The notes below the pieces were generated by a model. The model did not search any database. It saw nothing but the letters and a program-made list of their open reading frames with translations, and was not told where the DNA came from. From Oscillospiraceae bacterium (GTDB lineage Bacteria > Bacillota > Clostridia > Oscillospirales > Ruminococcaceae), in assembly GCA_014799395.1 (NCBI GenBank), contig JAAVID010000006.1, positions 2,282 to 66,281 on the forward strand: a stretch of 64,000 nt of DNA, read 5' to 3'. The translations under genes were made by a program, and so were the position numbers. Below, in pieces: positions 60,404 to 64,000 of the stretch (position 1 is the stretch's first letter; every line of letters begins with the position of its first letter).

Positions 60404-60432
60404 TTGACTTTTGGATAAAAATAGTGTAGAAT
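60404..60432 (+). promoter_or_regulatory. Promoter of the zinc-ribbon gene
   Basis: TTGACT (60404-60409), 17-bp spacer and TAGAAT (60427-60432), marking the right boundary of the hairpin-rich tract. Confidence 0.75.
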
Positions 60433-60466
60433 TAAAAGGAGATTTTGATTATGGGGGTAATGTCCA

Positions 60467-61504
60467 GTGAATGCCTTGATTTGTGAAATGTGTGGAAGTA
60501 ATGACATAATCAAGCAAAATGGCTGTTATGTTTGTCAGGCTTGCGGCACAAAATACTCGGTTGAAGAAGCAAAAAAGATGATCGGCATTGTAGATGTGTC
60601 TGGAAGTACAGTTAAAGTTGATAATTCCGATGAATTATCAAACTTATACCAAATTGCACGTCGTGCCAAAGTTCACAATGATATTGAAAGTGCTATGAAA
60701 TATTATGAAATGATTCTCATTAAAGATCCATCAAGTTGGGAAGGAAATTTTTTCTCAGTTTATTTTAGAGCAATTCAATGTAAAATTTTAGAAATTGCGA
60801 CTACTGGTACAATAATGCAGAATTGCATCGAAACAACGTTACAGCTTATCTCGGATAATGTCAGTAACGGTGATGAAAGAAGAATGGCTGTTGAAGAAGT
60901 TCAGCAAAAGTCTTACTTTATTTCAAACATGCTTGTTGCTGCCGCAGAAGATTACTATAGTAAACTTGAGGAATCTATGCGCAATCAATACGTTGAAGAA
61001 TATATTATAATGACCTCAGCTGCAAGTGGTATTGTCGGGGTGTTTTGTAACGAGTTAAGCGAAATATTTGCTGATGATAGTGCGGTCATGTTCCCTTTTG
61101 GTATCACTGTTTTGAAAGATCGTATTAAGGGAGGTATAGTTCTTAACTGGGAAGAAAAATATGCAGCTATAATTAGGAAGTATGAACCTGATTATATTCC
61201 GCCAAAAAGAGAAAAACTATTGCCTGTTCAAACAACATCTGATGGGTGTTACATAGCAACCTGTATTTATTGGTCTTATGATTGCTCTCAAGTATGGACT
61301 TTGCGCAGATTTAGAGATTACAAACTCTCAAAAACTCTTGCTGGAAGACTGTTTATCAAAACTTATTACGCTACAAGCCCCCATTTGGTAAATGCTTTCG
61401 GAAAGACTTCCTTGTTTCAGAAGTTCTGGAAAAAGGTTCTTGATAGTTTTATAAAACAATTGATTGAAAAGGGGTATGAGGATACTCCATATTATGATAG
61501 ATGA
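60467..61504 (+). CDS. Zinc-ribbon protein with CFI-box C-terminus
   Basis: 345 aa from a GTG start. N-terminal zinc ribbon with two CxxC pairs (ICEMCGSNDII and VCQACGTKYS), then the typical EEAKKMIGIVDVSGSTVKVDNS linker, a helical middle (TPR-like, about 55-250), and a C-terminal domain GCYIATCIYWSYDCSQVWTLRRFRDYKL of the CFI-box type. Function unknown. A better ribosome-binding site (AGGAG) serves an out-of-frame ATG at 60451 whose 11-codon ORF overlaps this start, so re-initiation is likely. Low GC and different codon use from the core genes suggest transfer. Confidence 0.78.
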   Translation: MNALICEMCGSNDIIKQNGCYVCQACGTKYSVEEAKKMIGIVDVSGSTVKVDNSDELSNLYQIARRAKVHNDIESAMKYYEMILIKDPSSWEGNFFSVYFRAIQCKILEIATTGTIMQNCIETTLQLISDNVSNGDERRMAVEEVQQKSYFISNMLVAAAEDYYSKLEESMRNQYVEEYIIMTSAASGIVGVFCNELSEIFADDSAVMFPFGITVLKDRIKGGIVLNWEEKYAAIIRKYEPDYIPPKREKLLPVQTTSDGCYIATCIYWSYDCSQVWTLRRFRDYKLSKTLAGRLFIKTYYATSPHLVNAFGKTSLFQKFWKKVLDSFIKQLIEKGYEDTPYYDR

Positions 61505-61562
61505 AAGAAGGCGGTGAAACATCTTACAAGATGGAATGTGAGAGCTCTTGTGTATATAACAA

Positions 61563-61847
61563 ATGAAAACGAAGGTGTCCAAAAGCAATGGACGCCTTTT
61601 TATTTTTGGCAGTAATTTATTCCTTTCGGAGGATCGCAAAATTCGGATATTGTGTTTCGCAATATTTGATACCGAAGAGGAGCGGCACGAATGGCTTGTA
61701 AAATGGTTTGAAGAAAATCCCGAAGACAACAACAGCGGAACGGCGAAATTTAAGGATTTCAAGGGATTTGCACTTGATGATATTAACTTTTTAGGCGGTT
61801 ATTCATTGTTGAGCGGAACGAACGGAGTTTTATTTACGCTTGCATAA
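61563..61847 (+). CDS. Doubtful 94-aa ORF, possibly a gene remnant
   Basis: The C-terminal part (ILCFAIFDTEEERHEWLVKWFEENPEDNNSG, then DINFLGGYSLLSGTNG) reads like a folded protein, but the ATG at 61563 has no ribosome-binding site, and the best GGAGG (61636) has no start codon at proper distance. It may be the end of a truncated gene. Confidence 0.35.
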   Translation: MKTKVSKSNGRLFIFGSNLFLSEDRKIRILCFAIFDTEEERHEWLVKWFEENPEDNNSGTAKFKDFKGFALDDINFLGGYSLLSGTNGVLFTLA

Positions 61848-61913
61848 CTGCAAAGGGCGATGATCTGAAAAGGTTTTCGCCCTTAACTTATTCCATTTGG
61901 CTGTATAAAAGGA

Positions 61914-61950
61914 AAAGCCGAACGGGTACCACTCCGAACGGCTCTTTTTT
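61914..61950 (+). terminator. Terminator hairpin
   Basis: AGCCG-AA-CGG ... CCG-AA-CGGCT stem with a symmetrical internal loop, followed by CTTTTTT. Confidence 0.7.
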
Positions 61951-62083
61951 ATTCGGTTTACAATGTGTTTGGTGCGCAGTAAATGACAAAAAAGGAGGAC
62001 GCTGCCGCGCACATTGTTCGCCGTGTATGCGCTAAATTGATAACACATACCTATAAAGCGTTACCGCCTTATATCAAAAGGGG

Positions 62084-62299
62084 TTAATCCTCTGTATCCT
62101 CAGGAATATATTCCATTATGTCGCCCGGTTGACAATTCAAAATAGCACATACTTTTTCTAATGTTTTAGTATCAACATCACCGCCATTTTTCATTTTGGT
62201 GAGTGATGATTGAGATATTAAATTATCTTTTCTGATTTTGTATGTGCTTATTCCTTTTTCTTTAAATAATGCGAACATTTTATCATATTTGAACGGCAT
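62084..62299 (-). CDS. XRE/Cro-type repressor
   Basis: 71 aa, a single helix-turn-helix domain (STYKIRKDNLISQSSLTKMKNGGDVDTKTLEKVCAILN), typical of small phage-like repressors. GGAAG precedes the ATG. It is divergent from the gene at 62492, and three matched operators fill the gap, so it very likely represses both promoters. Confidence 0.88.
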   Translation of the reverse strand: MPFKYDKMFALFKEKGISTYKIRKDNLISQSSLTKMKNGGDVDTKTLEKVCAILNCQPGDIMEYIPEDTED

Positions 62300-62319
62300 A
62301 AAATCACTTCCTTTTTTCT

Positions 62320-62426
62320 ATTATAACACATTGTATTCACCGAGTCAAGTGTACAATATGCACCAAAAAAAGTGCATAACTTTGGTTAATTTGCATATTG
62401 ACTATTCACCGAATAAGGTGTATAAT
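62320..62426. promoter_or_regulatory. Divergent promoters with three CAC-N8-GTG operators
   Basis: Leftward promoter: TTGACT (62348-62343), 17 bp, TATAAT (62325-62320). Rightward promoter: TTGACT (62398-62403), 17 bp, TATAAT (62421-62426). Operators: TTCAC-N8-GTGTA at 62336-62353, TGCAC-N8-GTGCA at 62359-62376 and TTCAC-N8-GTGTA at 62405-62422. The first overlaps the leftward promoter, and the third fills the rightward spacer. Confidence 0.82.
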
Positions 62427-62491
62427 ATAATTACAGAAAGGGAAAAACATAAAGCCCAATCTGCATAAACACATTACAGGAGGTTCACAAA

Positions 62492-62770
62492 ATGTTGAAC
62501 ACAAACGAATTGACCGCAAAGGTCAAGCAAATCCGGGAACTCAAACGGATGCAGGAGGAGATCGCCGCCGAGATTGAAACACTCACGGACGCGGTAAAGG
62601 CGGAAATGACCGAGCGCAACACTTCCGAAATGGTGGTTGACTGTTTCAAGGTGCGTTGGACGCCCGTAACGAGCAGCCGACTTGATACAACCGCCCTCAA
62701 GCGCGAACTCCCCGAGATCGCAGAGCACTACACCAAAGTAAGCGAGTCTAAGCGCTTTACAATCAACTAA
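62492..62770 (+). CDS. Phage-type small protein (Gp157-like)
   Basis: 92 aa. An N-terminal coiled coil (VKQIRELKRMQEEIAAEIETLTDAVKAEM) and a C-terminal FKVRWTPVTSSRLDTTALKRELPEIAEHYTK...RFTIN, a pattern common in prophages and ICEs of clostridia. Precise role unknown. First gene of the rightward unit controlled by the XRE repressor; AGGAGG precedes the ATG. Confidence 0.75.
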   Translation: MLNTNELTAKVKQIRELKRMQEEIAAEIETLTDAVKAEMTERNTSEMVVDCFKVRWTPVTSSRLDTTALKRELPEIAEHYTKVSESKRFTIN

Positions 62771-62914
62771 AGCGAAAAGCCCTTGCGACTGCGAACCGCA
62801 AAGGCTCTCCGAAGTGGTACAGTGTAACACTTACTTACAATTACATTGTACCACGTTTCGGGGAAAAAGTCAACCCTCTAACAGAAAATTTGTGATTACG
62901 AAAGGATTTTAATT

Positions 62915-63409
62915 ATGTTGGCATTAGAAGAAATGACCGAGGTAACCCCCGCAATGCGGACAGTAGGCGGATTTATCGAAATTCTGAATGGTATAACCCT
63001 CGATGAAACGCTTGATGATGATACAACCGAGGAGCTTTACAGCGCAACCGCTGAGCTTTTCAGAAGGACATTAACGGAGTTGCTCCGCAACCGTGCGCTT
63101 TTGCTCTGGAGCGACATTGACAGCGTGAGCGTTCACATTCTCGAATCAAGTGAGGAGTGTAAACCGTGGATTGAGAGTGCCGAGCGGCTTTTTGAGGAAT
63201 ACCCGATTGAGGATACCGAGGATCCAGAGCTTGATCGGTTTAAGCGTGACAACAGATTCGCGCGTGAAATTAGTTTTGAGCAATTCAAGGAGCTTGCAGG
63301 GAGCGAGTTTGACAACATCAATAATTATTCCATTTCCGAGACCGGGCTTGAGTACATTTTTGAGGATCTCGCACCGATAGTCAACGCGCGAGCCGAGGGC
63401 AGGATATAA
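62915..63409 (+). CDS. Hypothetical acidic protein
   Basis: 164 aa, strongly acidic and helical (for example FEEYPIEDTEDPELDRFKRDNRF), with no membrane segment. CGAAAGGA precedes the ATG. No family recognised; the position after the Gp157-like gene suggests a mobile-element accessory gene. Confidence 0.6.
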   Translation: MLALEEMTEVTPAMRTVGGFIEILNGITLDETLDDDTTEELYSATAELFRRTLTELLRNRALLLWSDIDSVSVHILESSEECKPWIESAERLFEEYPIEDTEDPELDRFKRDNRFAREISFEQFKELAGSEFDNINNYSISETGLEYIFEDLAPIVNARAEGRI

Positions 63410-63430
63410 CCGATTGCAACATACAGAGAT

Positions 63431-63462
63431 AACGCTTGACCCGCACGGGCTGAGCGTTTTTT
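63431..63462 (+). terminator. Terminator of the rightward phage-like unit
   Basis: AACGCT-TGA-CCCG-CA-CGGG-CTG-AGCGTT followed by TTTTT. Confidence 0.78.
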
Positions 63463-63547
63463 CTGCATATAAATTGAAATAAAATATGCAGATTTTCCGA
63501 AAACTGTATTGACAATCTGCATATAAAATGGTATAATTATATGCAGA
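63462..63547. promoter_or_regulatory. Fic gene promoter with two palindromic operators
   Basis: TTGACA (63509-63514), 17-bp spacer, TATAAT (63532-63537). Two inverted repeats of TCTGCATAT/ATATGCAGA lie at 63462-63492 (13-bp gap) and 63516-63547 (14-bp gap); the second covers the spacer, -10 and start. Confidence 0.78.
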
Positions 63548-63561
63548 TAGGAGGGCAAGTT

Positions 63562-64000
63562 ATGAGAACTTTTGACTATTCATTTCTTGAAAGCGGAATG
63601 CTCCCGGCTAAATTTGTAAATCTTACAAGCGGTATATATGCGCTTAGAGTATCAGCAGATCAACGCAAAGATGACTATACTAAAATCTTTACGGAGCTTG
63701 AAGCGGTTGCCCGTGTGCAGTCCGTTAAAAGTTCAAACGAGATTGAAGGCATTATTACGAGTGATCAACGCATTGCGGAGATTGTAAATCAAAGCAGCGC
63801 ACCGCTTGATCATAACGAGGAGGAAATTGCCGGATATCGTGACGCTCTCAACATAATTCATACCAATTATGAAAACTTGGATTTTCGGGAAATTGATATA
63901 TTAAGCCTCCACAATATTCTTCTTTCTTTCACCGGGTACGAGTATGCCGGGCAGTATAAGACTTCGGACAATGTTATTACAGAGATCGACTTAAGCGGCA
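63562..64000 (+). CDS. Fic-family protein, N-terminal part
   Basis: 146 residues before the window ends; the catalytic HPFxxGNG motif is not yet reached. The N-terminus (RTFDYSFLESGMLPAKFVNL) and the helix VKSSNEIEGI carry the inhibitory (S/T)xxxE(G/N) motif, of the class where toxin and inhibitor are in one chain. These enzymes transfer AMP to target proteins. The second operator at its promoter suggests self-control, perhaps by a C-terminal winged helix as found in many relatives. Confidence 0.85.
   Translation, partial: MRTFDYSFLESGMLPAKFVNLTSGIYALRVSADQRKDDYTKIFTELEAVARVQSVKSSNEIEGIITSDQRIAEIVNQSSAPLDHNEEEIAGYRDALNIIHTNYENLDFREIDILSLHNILLSFTGYEYAGQYKTSDNVITEIDLSG

Noticed and set aside
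61983-62087. 34-codon ORF starting MTKKEDAAAHIVRRV
   Set aside because: Sequence looks plausible but there is no ribosome-binding site, and it ends inside the convergent XRE gene. Not enough support.

Overview
The window reads as a chromosome segment of an anaerobic clostridial Firmicute, most likely Oscillospiraceae/Ruminococcaceae. I infer this from the gene families: small SRP RNA just upstream of dnaX-ebfC-recR, rubredoxin, QueH, a PPi-type phosphofructokinase, ComFB, DUF6514- and DUF5696-like proteins, a surface protein with an 'RKRK' tail, many TTG/GTG starts and near-consensus sigma-A promoters with 17-bp spacers. No rRNA or CRISPR array was seen. Names rest on motif recognition; no database search was run.

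Layout. 0-7.6 kb: CPBP protease, a leftward run of a MsmK/UgpC-type ABC ATPase, small membrane proteins and a MoxR ATPase, then a transglutaminase-like lipoprotein, rubredoxin and a PHP phosphatase. 7.7-16.7 kb: HPF, a nucleoside phosphorylase, SRP RNA-dnaX-ebfC-comEC-recR, then a metallo-hydrolase overlapping comFB. 16.9-27.4 kb: a polysaccharide deacetylase gene cut in two by a 9.5-kb element with a large serine recombinase; attL and attR can be read to the base, and excision would restore the gene in frame. The element carries MntA/HepT, trkA-trkH, a phosphofructokinase, a DUF6514-like gene, the recombinase and a phage-fiber-like protein. 27.6-29.5 kb: tRNA-Arg, nested palindromes, a cell-surface protein and a decayed region.

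29.6-41.8 kb: one long operon for an ABC-type glycan importer (CBM-bearing binding protein, four permeases, a 66-aa membrane protein, an NHL/TPR protein, a Yip1 protein and a DUF5696 protein). It has no ATPase; the MsmK-like ATPase at 3.3-4.4 kb is the obvious candidate partner. 42-56 kb: rnhA-queH, ApbE, csoR-copA with copZ fused in frame to copA but keeping its own ribosome-binding site, a Na/Pi symporter, an XRE regulator with palindromic operators, a cytidylate-kinase-like protein, a RelB/YoeB pair, a small alarmone synthetase, a protein with tandem FliM/FliN-like 'SQDDIE' motifs, and a diguanylate cyclase.

56-64 kb is accessory. Four tRNA genes (Gly, Arg, His, Gln) are followed by a tyrosine integrase and then about 2.5 kb with no credible ORF but nearly continuous hairpins, including repeated modules with compensatory base changes. 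This is my best candidate for an undescribed system: a giant structured non-coding RNA or a structured DNA locus. Beyond it lie a zinc-ribbon/CFI-box protein, an XRE repressor with three matched operators, phage-like small genes and the start of a Fic protein.

Small inverted-repeat (MITE-like) elements of three terminal types lie at 7.7, 12.6, 22.7 and 41.8 kb; the larger ones share internal modules.
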